A stretch of DNA of 64,000 nucleotides, from assembly GCF_002934265.1 (NCBI RefSeq), contig NZ_PTIX01000030.1:1-64000 (forward strand), given 5' to 3'. This document shows positions 1 through 7,088 of this stretch, piece after piece. The notes beneath the pieces were generated by a model that was not told the origin of the DNA, did no database searches, and saw nothing but the letters and a program-made list of their open reading frames with translations. The DNA is from Actinokineospora auranticolor. Its GTDB lineage: Bacteria > Actinomycetota > Actinomycetes > Mycobacteriales > Pseudonocardiaceae. Both the position numbers and the translations under genes were made by a program. Each line of letters starts with the position of its first letter. The first letter of the stretch is position 1.

Positions 1-172
1 TGAAATAGAAGACCAACCGAGCAGGCAATGCGCGGGTCCGCTGTTCCCGACGCCAATACTGGTCAATGACCCGATCGACCAACTCCACCGGAAACGTCCG
101 AGTCAGCACACCAACCGCAGCTCGGTCGGCCAGACCGCCGCCCTCGCGCACACCCAACCCAAGATCCACCAC
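1..172 (-). CDS. IS4-type transposase, N-terminal part, cut by the window edge
   Basis: Reading the minus strand from the GTG at 172 gives about 57 residues that run off the left edge. They match the N-terminal domain of IS4-family DD(E/D) transposases, which is distinct from the catalytic core. The diagnostic stretch is VLTRTFPVELVDRVI, followed by an Arg/Glu-rich segment and LPARLVFYF. An ATG further upstream (near 197) is cut off at once by a TAG, so the GTG is the only reasonable start. The catalytic triad would lie outside the window, so whether the element is intact cannot be judged. The neighbouring decayed hydrolase fits an IS-disturbed region. Confidence 0.7.
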   Translation of the reverse strand, partial: MVDLGLGVREGGGLADRAAVGVLTRTFPVELVDRVIDQYWRREQRTRALPARLVFYF

Positions 173-196
173 CGCAGGCTACAGCCCCGCCATGAC

Positions 197-562
197 CTAA
201 CCGACCGGCATTGGGGCTAGCCCGCGATGTGCCGGGAGATCAGCGACACGAGCCGCGGGCCACAGCGCGGCGGGGAGGTCGTGCCCCATGCCCTCGATCA
301 CGACCAGTTCGGCCCCCGGGATGGCCGCGGCCGTGGCCCGACCGCCGCTGGGGTGGCACATCCGGTCGGCACCGCCGTGGATGACCAGCGTGCGCGCGGT
401 GATCGTCCGGAGCCGCGCGGTCCGGCCGCCGGAGACCACGTACGCGACGGCCTGCCGCGCGCTGCCGAGACCCAGTGCGTCGACCGGCCCGAGGCGTTGG
501 TAGCAGAGGTCGATCCCGGCACCGACGGAAACGGTCTTGAACTCACCCACGGCATTCCCCAT
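197..562 (-). pseudogene. internally deleted alpha/beta hydrolase
   Basis: The 121-residue product joins two separated parts of an alpha/beta hydrolase of the type that is normally about 280-300 residues. The N-terminal part (TVSVGAGIDLCYQRLG) is the usual first strand. It is followed directly by the C-terminal third, with the acid-strand motif TLVIHGGADRMCHP and the His motif VIEGMGHDLP. The nucleophile elbow (GxSxG), oxyanion region and cap are missing, so the product cannot be a working esterase or peroxidase. The ATG at 562 lies inside a perfect inverted repeat (551-588). I infer a deletion remnant; a functional short protein is unlikely. Confidence 0.7.
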
Positions 563-588
563 CCCAGCTCGCTGGGATGGGGAATGCC
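551..588. repeat. perfect 18-bp inverted repeat with 2-nt centre
   Basis: The left arm ggcattccccatcccagc (551-568) is the exact reverse complement of the right arm (571-588), separated only by tc. The repeat covers the start codon of the hydrolase remnant. There is no T-run, so a simple terminator is not favoured. It could be a scar of a mobile element or a cruciform-prone target site. Confidence 0.85.
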
Positions 589-649
589 ACCGGGGAGAAT
601 GAATCGCAAACCGGGGAACTGTCTTTGCCATTTCAGTTTAGCAGCCGTG

Positions 650-681
650 GGCCCGCCGCGCCAGAATGGCCGCGACGGGCC
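650..681 (-). terminator. imperfect hairpin after the small secreted protein gene
   Basis: A GC-rich imperfect stem of roughly 12 pairs (ggcccgccgcg... against ...cgcgacgggcc) starts 11 bases after the stop of the minus-strand gene at 692. Its position fits a terminator, but mismatches and the lack of a T-run keep this tentative. Confidence 0.35.
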
Positions 682-691
682 TACGCTCGCC

Positions 692-1033
692 TCAGCGGAA
701 CTCGCCCCAGATTTCGGAGATGGAACCGCCACTGGGGAAGCTCACACCGGAGTAAAGACCAGCCGTCACCCACGGGCCGTATTCGATCGAGCAGCCGCTG
801 CGGCAGTACTTGACCCTGATCCGGTACTCACCCGGGATGCCGCTGCAGATGAGCGAGGCGAAGGTCGAGTTGTTCGTGTAGACGCTGCACGGGTCGAGCG
901 CCGCCTGGGCGGTGACCTGCGTGGTCACCGCGCCTGCGGCGTCCGCCACCGTCGTGGCGCTCGCCGTACCCGCCAGGCCCAGGATCGAGCCCGCGACCCC
1001 GATGACCGCCGCCATCCTCGTGATTGCGCGCAC
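692..1033 (-). CDS. small secreted protein, unknown function
   Basis: The 113-residue product starts at the GTG at 1033, which has AAGGAGG six bases upstream. A longer upstream reading would place charged residues before the signal peptide, so it was not used. Residues 1 to about 25 form a signal peptide (short Arg-containing start, hydrophobic core AAVIGVAGSILGLAGTASA with an AxA cleavage site). The mature part has four cysteines (DPCSVY, LICSG, KYCRSGCS) that could form two disulfides, and ends in a Gly/Ser/aromatic stretch. I do not recognise the family. It is probably an exported extracellular protein. It stands alone between a decayed region and the chromate transporter pseudogene. Confidence 0.75.
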   Translation of the reverse strand: MRAITRMAAVIGVAGSILGLAGTASATTVADAAGAVTTQVTAQAALDPCSVYTNNSTFASLICSGIPGEYRIRVKYCRSGCSIEYGPWVTAGLYSGVSFPSGGSISEIWGEFR

Positions 1034-1266
1034 TGCCGCCTCCTTGTAGCAAGTGGTTGGTCGCTGTTCAGACAAAACAACGGGGCGCACTGAACCGGTC
1101 GGCAATAATGCGTTAGCCCCCAGTTCCCCGACCGCATCGAATTGCCTTCATCGGACAGTAACGAGCCTTTCGCAGGCATGTCAAAGGCTTCACGCTCGGT
1201 GGAATACTACGACGTTCGGCCGATACCCGACCGCCAAAAACGCGCGGCCGTCGAGTCAGTCGGCCG

Positions 1267-2369
1267 CTAAACAATCGCGAGCAGCGCGCCGAAAACCCCG
1301 GCACCCAGCAACGCCGCCACGACACCGCGGCGGAACACCAGCAGCCACAGGACCGCCGCGACCAGCACGCCGAGTTGCCACCGGTGCGCCAGCGCCAGGC
1401 CGAGGGGTACCGCGGAGCCCGCGATGGCGCCGATCGCCGCCGCGCCCGCGCCGGTCAGGAACGCCTGGGCCCGCTCGTTGTCCCGGAGCCGGTCCAGCCG
1501 GGGGCCGCCCACCAGCACGAACGCGAAGGACGGGGCGAAGGCGATGGTCGCGGCGAGCAGGCCGCCGCGTAGCCCACGACCGCGACCGTCTGGACCACCG
1601 GGCCGGGGGTGATCTGCCCGAGCGCCACCGCGTTGAGGAACTGCCCGTCGGTCATCCAGCCGTAGGTGTGGACCGCGTCCTCGCGCATCAGCGGGATGAT
1701 CACGAAGCCGCCGCCGTAGGACAGCGCGCCGACCTTCGCCGCCACCCACGCCAGTCCTCCGACGCCGCCCGCGACGGGCAGCGCGACCGGGACGGCCCAC
1801 ACCTTCGACACCTTCGTCGACACCTCGAGCAAACCGGCCGCCACCAGGACCAACACCAGCCACGGACCCGTCAGCACCCCGGCGACCCCAGCCGCGACGA
1901 GGTACCCGCACCACCGCGCCCGGCCGCCGACCCCGGGGCCCGCCCGCCGCCAACCGGCCGGGATCAGCCCCCAGGCCGCGTGCAGCGCGACCGCGGGCAC
2001 CGCCGCGCCCGCGCCCGCCGCCGCCCCGGTCACCCACACGGGCGGGTTGTCCGCCAGGAACAGCACCGCCAGGGCCAGGATCACCACCAGCCCGGGCACG
2101 ATGAAGCACGCGCCGCCCACCAGCGCCCCCACCGCACCCCGCAGCCGCCAAGCGCACAGGATCGCCAGTTGGGTCGACGCCGGGCCGGGCAGCAGGGTGG
2201 TCACCGCGATGCCGTCCTCGAACTCCCGCTCCGACAACCACTTCCGGCGGACGACGCACAGGTCGCGCAACAGGGCGATGTGCGCGGGCGGTCCGCCGAA
2301 GCCGACGCAGCCGATCCGGCCCCACTCGCGCACGATCGTGGACAGCGCCACACGGTCCTCACTGGACAT
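1267..2369 (-). pseudogene. chrA: chromate transporter (ChrA family), frameshifted
   Basis: The product is a CHR-family inner-membrane transporter (chromate/anion efflux). The start MSSEDR at 2369 leads into the family motifs WGRIGCVGFGGPPAH, LLPGPASTQLAI, SYGGGFVIIPLM and QITPGPVVQTVAVVGY in one frame. Near position 1570 the reading frame is lost. The continuation, GLLAATIAFAPSFAFVL plus the last membrane helices down to the stop at 1267, is in the next frame. One missing base in the GC-rich run after 'GYAAA' explains this. Total length (about 367 residues) is normal for the family, so only this single lesion separates it from an intact gene. It may be a true recent pseudogene or a sequencing error. 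It is divergent from the F420 oxidoreductase gene. Confidence 0.85.
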
Positions 2370-2457
2370 GGAGCAACCGTGCCCGGTCGGGCATTGCGCA
2401 CGGGTGAAGCTCCGATGACATTGGTTTGTCCGGTGACCAACGGGTACCCGAACGGGC

Positions 2458-3441
2458 ATGGTGAGCTTTGGCTACTTCCTGTCTTGTGAGGAGTTCGGCC
2501 CGCACGACCTCGTCCGGCAGGCGCGGGCGGCCGAGCGGGCGGGCTTCGAGCGGCTGTGGATCTCCGACCACTTCCACCCGTGGAACCGCGAGCAGGGGCA
2601 GAGCCCGTTCGTGTGGTCGGTGCTCGGCGCGCTGTCGGAGGCGACGCGGCTGCCGGTCACCACTGCGGTGACCTGCCCGACCACGCGCATCCACCCGGCC
2701 GTCGTCGCACAAGCGGCGGCGACCACCGCCGTGCAGTTCGAGGGGCGGTTCACGCTGGGCGTCGGCAGCGGTGAGGCGCTCAACGAGCACGTGCTCGGCG
2801 ACCGGTGGCCACCCGCCGACGTGCGGCTCGCCATGCTGGAGGAGGCCGTCGAGCTGATCCGCGCACTGCACCGCGGCGACGAGGTCACCTACCACGGCAA
2901 CCACTTCACCGTGGAGAACGCGCGGATCTACACACGGCCCGACGCGCCCGTGCCGATCTACGTGTCCGGGTTCGGTCCCAAGGCCGCACGGCTCGCGGGC
3001 CGGGTCGGCGACGGGTTCGCGTGCACCAAGCCGGACAGCGGGCTGGTGCGCGCGTTCCGCGAGGCGGGCGGCGGCGACCGGCCCGCTCAAGGGGGACTCA
3101 AGTTCTGCCACGCCGCGACCACCGCCGAGGGCGTGCGGACCGCGCACCGGCTGTGGGCGAACTCCGCGCTGCCGGGCGAACTCGCGCAGGTCCTGCCGAC
3201 ACCGCGCCACTTCGAGCAGGCTTCGGAGCTGGTGACACCGGACATGGTCGCGCGCAGTGTGCCGTGCGGGCCGGACCCGGAGCCGTACGCGACCGCGATC
3301 CGCGGCTACGTCGACGCCGGGTACGACGAGGTCTACGTCCAGCAGATCGGGCCGGACCAGGACGCCTTCTTCGAGTTCTGGCGCCGCGAGCTGGGGCAGA
3401 TGGCGGAGCAGGTCGTGCGCGAGGCGCCGCTGTCGGTGTGA
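2458..3441 (+). CDS. F420-dependent luciferase-like oxidoreductase (TIGR03557/Fgd-like)
   Basis: The 327-residue product is a TIM-barrel flavin/F420-dependent oxidoreductase of the bacterial-luciferase superfamily, probably cytosolic. Family signatures include GFERLWISDHFHPW near residue 30, the TAVTCPTTRIHPAVVAQAAAT segment (residues about 74-94), the GVGSGEALNEHVLG loop, and VSGFGPKAARLAGRVGDGF near residue 160. These place it in the subgroup that contains F420-dependent glucose-6-phosphate dehydrogenase (Fgd) and related G6PDH-like proteins. Its real substrate cannot be told from sequence. It starts 88 bases from the chromate transporter pseudogene on the other strand, so the two share a short divergent promoter region. 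The ATG at 2458 is the natural start. Confidence 0.85.
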   Translation: MVSFGYFLSCEEFGPHDLVRQARAAERAGFERLWISDHFHPWNREQGQSPFVWSVLGALSEATRLPVTTAVTCPTTRIHPAVVAQAAATTAVQFEGRFTLGVGSGEALNEHVLGDRWPPADVRLAMLEEAVELIRALHRGDEVTYHGNHFTVENARIYTRPDAPVPIYVSGFGPKAARLAGRVGDGFACTKPDSGLVRAFREAGGGDRPAQGGLKFCHAATTAEGVRTAHRLWANSALPGELAQVLPTPRHFEQASELVTPDMVARSVPCGPDPEPYATAIRGYVDAGYDEVYVQQIGPDQDAFFEFWRRELGQMAEQVVREAPLSV

Positions 3442-3509
3442 ACCGCCGGCAACACCGGTACCCGGTTTGGTCTAGACCATGCTGGACCGGTCCAAGCACA
3501 CTCGGGCAG

Positions 3510-4445
3510 ATGACACGCAGAATCGCGTTGTTCGTCAGCGTCGTGCTCGCCCTGTTCGCGGTGCCCGTGGTGGCGACCGCCGCGCAGGCACCGGGCTTCC
3601 CCGACGAGCTGCGGCTGCCGGACGGCTTCCGCCCCGAGGGCATCGCCATCGGGCGGTGGCCGGTGGCCTACTTCGGATCCCTGGCCGACGGCCGCATCCA
3701 CCAGATCGACCTGCGCACGGGCACGGGCAGGCAGCTGAGCCCGCCCGCGGGCGGGCCGTCGGTGGGGCTCAAGGTGGACACCGACCACAACCGCCTGTTC
3801 GTCGCGGGCGGCACCGGCGGCGAGGTCCGCGTCATCGACACCCACGACGGCAAAGTCCTGGCCCGCTACAAGGTCCCCACCACCGGCGCGTTCCTCAACG
3901 ACGTCACCATCGCCCGGGACGCGGTGTGGTTCACCGACTCCAACAACGCCTCGCTGTACGAGCTCCCGTTGGGCCCCAAGGGAGAACTCCCGGACGCGAG
4001 CAAGCCCCTCACCACCCTCCCCCTGACCGGCGACTGGCAGAACGTACCGAACTCGTTCAACGGCAACGGAATCGTCACCACCCCGGACGGAAAGGCCCTG
4101 ATAGTAGGCCAAACCGCCACGGGCAAACTGTTCCGCGTGGACCCGGCCACGGGCGCGGCGAAGACCGTCGACATCGGCACCCAGACCGTCACCGGCAACG
4201 ACGGCCAACTCCGCCTGGGCCGAGACCTGTACGTCATGGAGAACGGCCGCGGCACGATCGCCAAAATTGCCCTCTCACCCGACGGCACCACCGGCACCCT
4301 CCAACGAAGGCTGAGCGACTACCGCTTCGACACCGCCACCACCATCGCCAACTACGGCGAGAGCCTGTACGCGGTCAACGCCCGCTTCAGCACCCCACCA
4401 ACCCCAACCACCACCTACACCGCGGTGTCCGTGCCGCGCTTCTAG
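3510..4445 (+). CDS. secreted SMP-30/gluconolactonase-like beta-propeller
   Basis: The 311-residue product begins at the ATG at 3510, which directly precedes a signal peptide (TRRIALFVSVVLALFAVPVVATAAQA, residues about 2-27). The mature part is a six-bladed-propeller type protein with repeated strands such as PEGIAIG, VGLKVDTDHNRLFVAG, FLNDVTIARDAVWFTDS and NGIVTTPDGKALIVGQT. This is the pattern of SMP-30/gluconolactonase/LRE-like proteins, several of which are misnamed superoxide dismutase. Export suggests an extracellular hydrolase or binding role; the substrate is unknown. A strong hairpin follows the stop, so this is probably a single-gene unit after the F420 gene. Confidence 0.75.
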   Translation: MTRRIALFVSVVLALFAVPVVATAAQAPGFPDELRLPDGFRPEGIAIGRWPVAYFGSLADGRIHQIDLRTGTGRQLSPPAGGPSVGLKVDTDHNRLFVAGGTGGEVRVIDTHDGKVLARYKVPTTGAFLNDVTIARDAVWFTDSNNASLYELPLGPKGELPDASKPLTTLPLTGDWQNVPNSFNGNGIVTTPDGKALIVGQTATGKLFRVDPATGAAKTVDIGTQTVTGNDGQLRLGRDLYVMENGRGTIAKIALSPDGTTGTLQRRLSDYRFDTATTIANYGESLYAVNARFSTPPTPTTTYTAVSVPRF

Positions 4446-4451
4446 AAGCCA

Positions 4452-4485
4452 GGGTGGGTCCACCCACGCCCGGGCGGACCCACCC
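4452..4485 (+). terminator. hairpin after the beta-propeller gene
   Basis: A perfect 10-bp stem, gggtgggtcc (4452-4461) with ggacccaccc (4476-4485), encloses a 14-nt loop and starts 6 bases after the stop codon. The stem is strong and GC-rich and lacks a T-run, which is common for actinobacterial terminators. Confidence 0.7.
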
Positions 4486-4906
4486 GGTCACCCGCCTCCA
4501 ACTACCCCTGCCAGCGCCCGGACTCCACGTGTCCTCCCCTGCCGGCAGCCAAGCGGTAGCTGGGATGCGCCGGAGATAGGGCGGGACACCGCCGTACTCG
4601 CGCACGCATCGCGAGAACAGCAGCGGACCCGTTGGGTTCTGCCTTCAACTCGCGCTCGCAGGTGAATGGCGGACCGGCGATCTTGCTCCACTCAGCGATC
4701 GCGGAGGCCACCAAGTCCAGCGGCACCCGACTGTCCCCTGCCACCGCCCGGACTCCGGGCAGCCCCCGCCCTTCCCCTGGGGGACAGCCCTGCTCCAGTC
4801 TATCGGCGGAGCAGGGCGGAGCACGGGGTGGCGAAATCCTGTGGATGCGGACGAGGCATGGGGATAACCCGCGCCAGCGGTGGGGGTTGGCTCGATCGAC
4901 TTGCGG
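4486..4906. other. no clear gene; possible degraded coding remnant
   Basis: About 420 bases without a convincing gene. A weak direct repeat is present: ccctgccagcgcccggactcc near 4505 and a one-mismatch copy near 4736. On the minus strand, two short overlapping frames (one ending around AVLAMRARV, the next continuing REYGGVPPYLRRIPATAW) look as if they once formed a single reading frame, but I cannot name a family. The stretch is probably non-coding or decayed. Confidence 0.4.
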
Positions 4907-5425
4907 TCAGCCCGCCAGTTCGATGGTGACCGGGACCGCGCTGCCCAGCGTGTGGCCCACCGGTGAGCTGCCGATGACCTTGGCGTGCAGCGTCTCCAGT
5001 TCCTCCCGCGACGCGGGTGACGAGATCGTCACCTTCGCCGTGATGCTGTCGAACCCCGCGTGCCCCTCCGCCAGCCCCAGGAACACGCGCAGGTCGATGT
5101 CGCCCTTCAGGTCGATCCGCAGGTCGTCCAGGCGGATTCCGGCGACCGTGGCGTTGGCGGCGTAGCCGACGGCCAGGCAGTTGCCCAGCGCGCTCAGCAG
5201 TTGCTCCACCGGGTTCGCGGCGCTGTCCCCGCCGCCGAGGGCGGTGGGTTCGTCGGACGGGGTGGGGGTGAAGCCGCGGACTCGGGCTTCCGAGCGGAAA
5301 CCACCCGTCCAGGTGACGTGCGCGGCCCAGGTGGTGGCGGCCTTGGTCGCGTCCGCCTGGACGGCGCCGACCAGCGCCCCCACCGCGTCGATGTCCACGT
5401 CGTTGAGCCGGACCTGGGTCGTCAT
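4907..5425 (-). CDS. OsmC-family protein
   Basis: The 172-residue product is an OsmC/Ohr-like protein, a family of small cytosolic thiol-dependent hydroperoxide reductases and relatives. It shows the typical N-terminal beta-strand region (WAAHVTWTGGFRSEARV), the helix with the first redox cysteine (VEQLLSALGNCLAVGY) and the C-terminal strand HTLGSAVPVTIEL. The usual second Cys of classical OsmC is not obvious in the C-terminal half, so this may belong to the one-Cys YhfA-like branch. The ATG at 5425 has a GGAG upstream; an upstream extension in the same frame lacks family similarity. It is divergent from the molybdenum hydroxylase operon, with 161 bases between starts. Confidence 0.85.
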   Translation of the reverse strand: MTTQVRLNDVDIDAVGALVGAVQADATKAATTWAAHVTWTGGFRSEARVRGFTPTPSDEPTALGGGDSAANPVEQLLSALGNCLAVGYAANATVAGIRLDDLRIDLKGDIDLRVFLGLAEGHAGFDSITAKVTISSPASREELETLHAKVIGSSPVGHTLGSAVPVTIELAG

Positions 5426-5586
5426 GGGTCGCTCCAAAGCCTCGTCGGGGGGCGTTTCCGGCAGCCTCCCCAGCCCCGCGACCGGCCGCAAGCGCACCCG
5501 GATGGCGGGACGGGCGGCGGGGACCATCCGTGTGTGGTACACGCTTGGAGCGGTTGGACGGGGCAAGGTCTGGGTACCGTAGCGGG

Positions 5587-6093
5587 GTGGAGACCGACGT
5601 CACGCTCCGAGTCGATGGTGCCGAGCACGACCTCAGGATCGAACCGCGGACGACGCTGCTCGACGCGCTGCGCGAACGGGTGGGCAACACCAGCCCCAAG
5701 CGCGGCTGCGACCACGGGCAATGCGGGTCCTGCACGGTCCTGGTCGGCGGCAGACGCGTGCTGAGCTGCCTCACCCTCGCCGTCCGCTGCCACTTGGCCG
5801 AGGTGACGACCGCGCGCGGCCTCGGCCAGAGCGGGCCGCACCCCGTGCAACAGGCGTTCCTCGACCACGACGGCTTCCAGTGCGGTTTCTGCACCCCCGG
5901 CCAGATCTGCTCCGCCGTCGGCATGCTTTCCGAGTTCTCCCAAGGACACCCCAGCCACGCGAGCGCGGACGTGGCCGCCGAGCCCGACCTGACGGAGTCC
6001 GAGGTGGCGGAGCGGATGAGCGGGAACCTCTGCCGCTGCGGCGCGTACGCCAACATCGTGCCCGCGCTGCTGGACGTGGCGGGCGGGTCATGA
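5587..6093 (+). CDS. 2Fe-2S subunit of xanthine dehydrogenase-family hydroxylase (PaoA/YagT-like)
   Basis: The 168-residue small subunit carries electrons from the molybdenum centre to FAD through two [2Fe-2S] clusters. The plant-ferredoxin-type cluster cysteines are in KRGCDHGQCGSCTV and the following LSCLTLAV. The helical-domain cluster lies in FQCGFCTPGQIC and NLCRCGAY. All eight ligands are present. The GTG at 5587 was chosen because the family start (a beta strand such as VTLRVDG) begins right after it. Its stop overlaps the ATG of the FAD subunit (ATGA at 6090-6093), so the subunits are likely translationally coupled. The product has no twin-arginine signal, unlike E. coli PaoA, which suggests a cytosolic enzyme. 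Confidence 0.9.
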   Translation: METDVTLRVDGAEHDLRIEPRTTLLDALRERVGNTSPKRGCDHGQCGSCTVLVGGRRVLSCLTLAVRCHLAEVTTARGLGQSGPHPVQQAFLDHDGFQCGFCTPGQICSAVGMLSEFSQGHPSHASADVAAEPDLTESEVAERMSGNLCRCGAYANIVPALLDVAGGS

Positions 6094-7088
6094 CGCCCTT
6101 CGACTACCGCGTGCCGACCAGCGCGGGCGCCGCGGTCGACACCGTCGCCGCCAACCCGGCGGCCGTGTTCCTGGCGGGCGGCACCAACCTCCTCGACCAC
6201 CTCAAGCTCGGCGTCGCCGAACCGGAGGTCGTGGTCGACGTCAACGCCGTGACCTCGGACGAGATCCGCGACGATGACGGCGGCGGTCTGTGGATCGGCG
6301 CGGCCGTGCGCAACAGCGACCTGGCCGCCGACCGCCGGATCCGCACCCGGTACCCGGCGGTCGCGGAGGCGTTGCTGTCCGGCGCGTCGGGGCAGCTGCG
6401 GAACATGGCGACGGCAGCCGGGAACCCGTTGCAGCGCACCAGGTGCGTGTACTTCCAGGACACCACGACCCCGTGCAACAAGCGGGAGCCGGGCACGGGC
6501 TGCTCCGCCGTCGGCGGCTACACGCGCTACCACGCGGTCCTGGGCGCGTCCGACCAGTGCGTGGCCACGCACCCGTCGGACCTGGCCGTGGCGCTGGCCG
6601 CGTTCGACGCCGAGGTTCAGGTGCTGGGCACCGGGGGCACTCGGGTGATCCCGTTCGTCGACCTGCACCGCCTACCCGGCGACGCCCCGGAGCGCGACAC
6701 CGTGCTGGAGCGCGGCGACCTGGTCACCGCGATCACCCTGCCCGCGCTGCCGATCGCCGCGAAGTCCCGCTACCGCAAGGTCCGCGACCGCGCGTCGTTC
6801 GCGTTCGCCTTGGTCTCCGTCGCGGCGGCGCTGGAAGTCGAGGACGGCATCGTGCGCGACGCCCGCATCGCACTCGGTGGAGTCGCGCACAAACCTTGGC
6901 GGGCGACCAATGCCGAGGAGGCGCTGCGCGGCATGCCCGCGGACGAGGACAGCTACCGCAGGGCCGCGCGGCTCGAACTCGCCGACGCGCGGGCCGTGGC
7001 TGGGCTGGACGGCGGCAACGCGTTCAAGATCCCGTTGGTCGCGCGAACGCTCGTGGCCGTGTTGCGCGAGCTGGGAGGTGCGCGGTGA
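6090..7088 (+). CDS. FAD subunit with extra 4Fe-4S site (PaoB/YagS-like)
   Basis: The 332-residue middle subunit binds FAD, which passes electrons to the final acceptor. The FAD motif AGGTNLLDHLKLGV is near residue 32 and a second contact is at GQLRNMATAAGNPLQ. The loop that follows carries four cysteines (TRCVYF, TPCNKRE, GTGCSAVGG, SDQCVATHPSDLA). These match the [4Fe-4S] cluster insertion known from E. coli PaoB (YagS), a feature of the 4-hydroxybenzoyl-CoA reductase/PaoABC branch and absent from ordinary xanthine dehydrogenases. It overlaps the upstream gene by 4 bases and the downstream GTG by 4 bases. Confidence 0.9.
   Translation: MTPFDYRVPTSAGAAVDTVAANPAAVFLAGGTNLLDHLKLGVAEPEVVVDVNAVTSDEIRDDDGGGLWIGAAVRNSDLAADRRIRTRYPAVAEALLSGASGQLRNMATAAGNPLQRTRCVYFQDTTTPCNKREPGTGCSAVGGYTRYHAVLGASDQCVATHPSDLAVALAAFDAEVQVLGTGGTRVIPFVDLHRLPGDAPERDTVLERGDLVTAITLPALPIAAKSRYRKVRDRASFAFALVSVAAALEVEDGIVRDARIALGGVAHKPWRATNAEEALRGMPADEDSYRRAARLELADARAVAGLDGGNAFKIPLVARTLVAVLRELGGAR

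Noticed and set aside
4502..4744. 80-residue minus-strand frame in the gap before the OsmC gene
   Set aside because: No family similarity and no ribosome-binding site; the neighbouring frame looks like its continuation, so at best it is a remnant.
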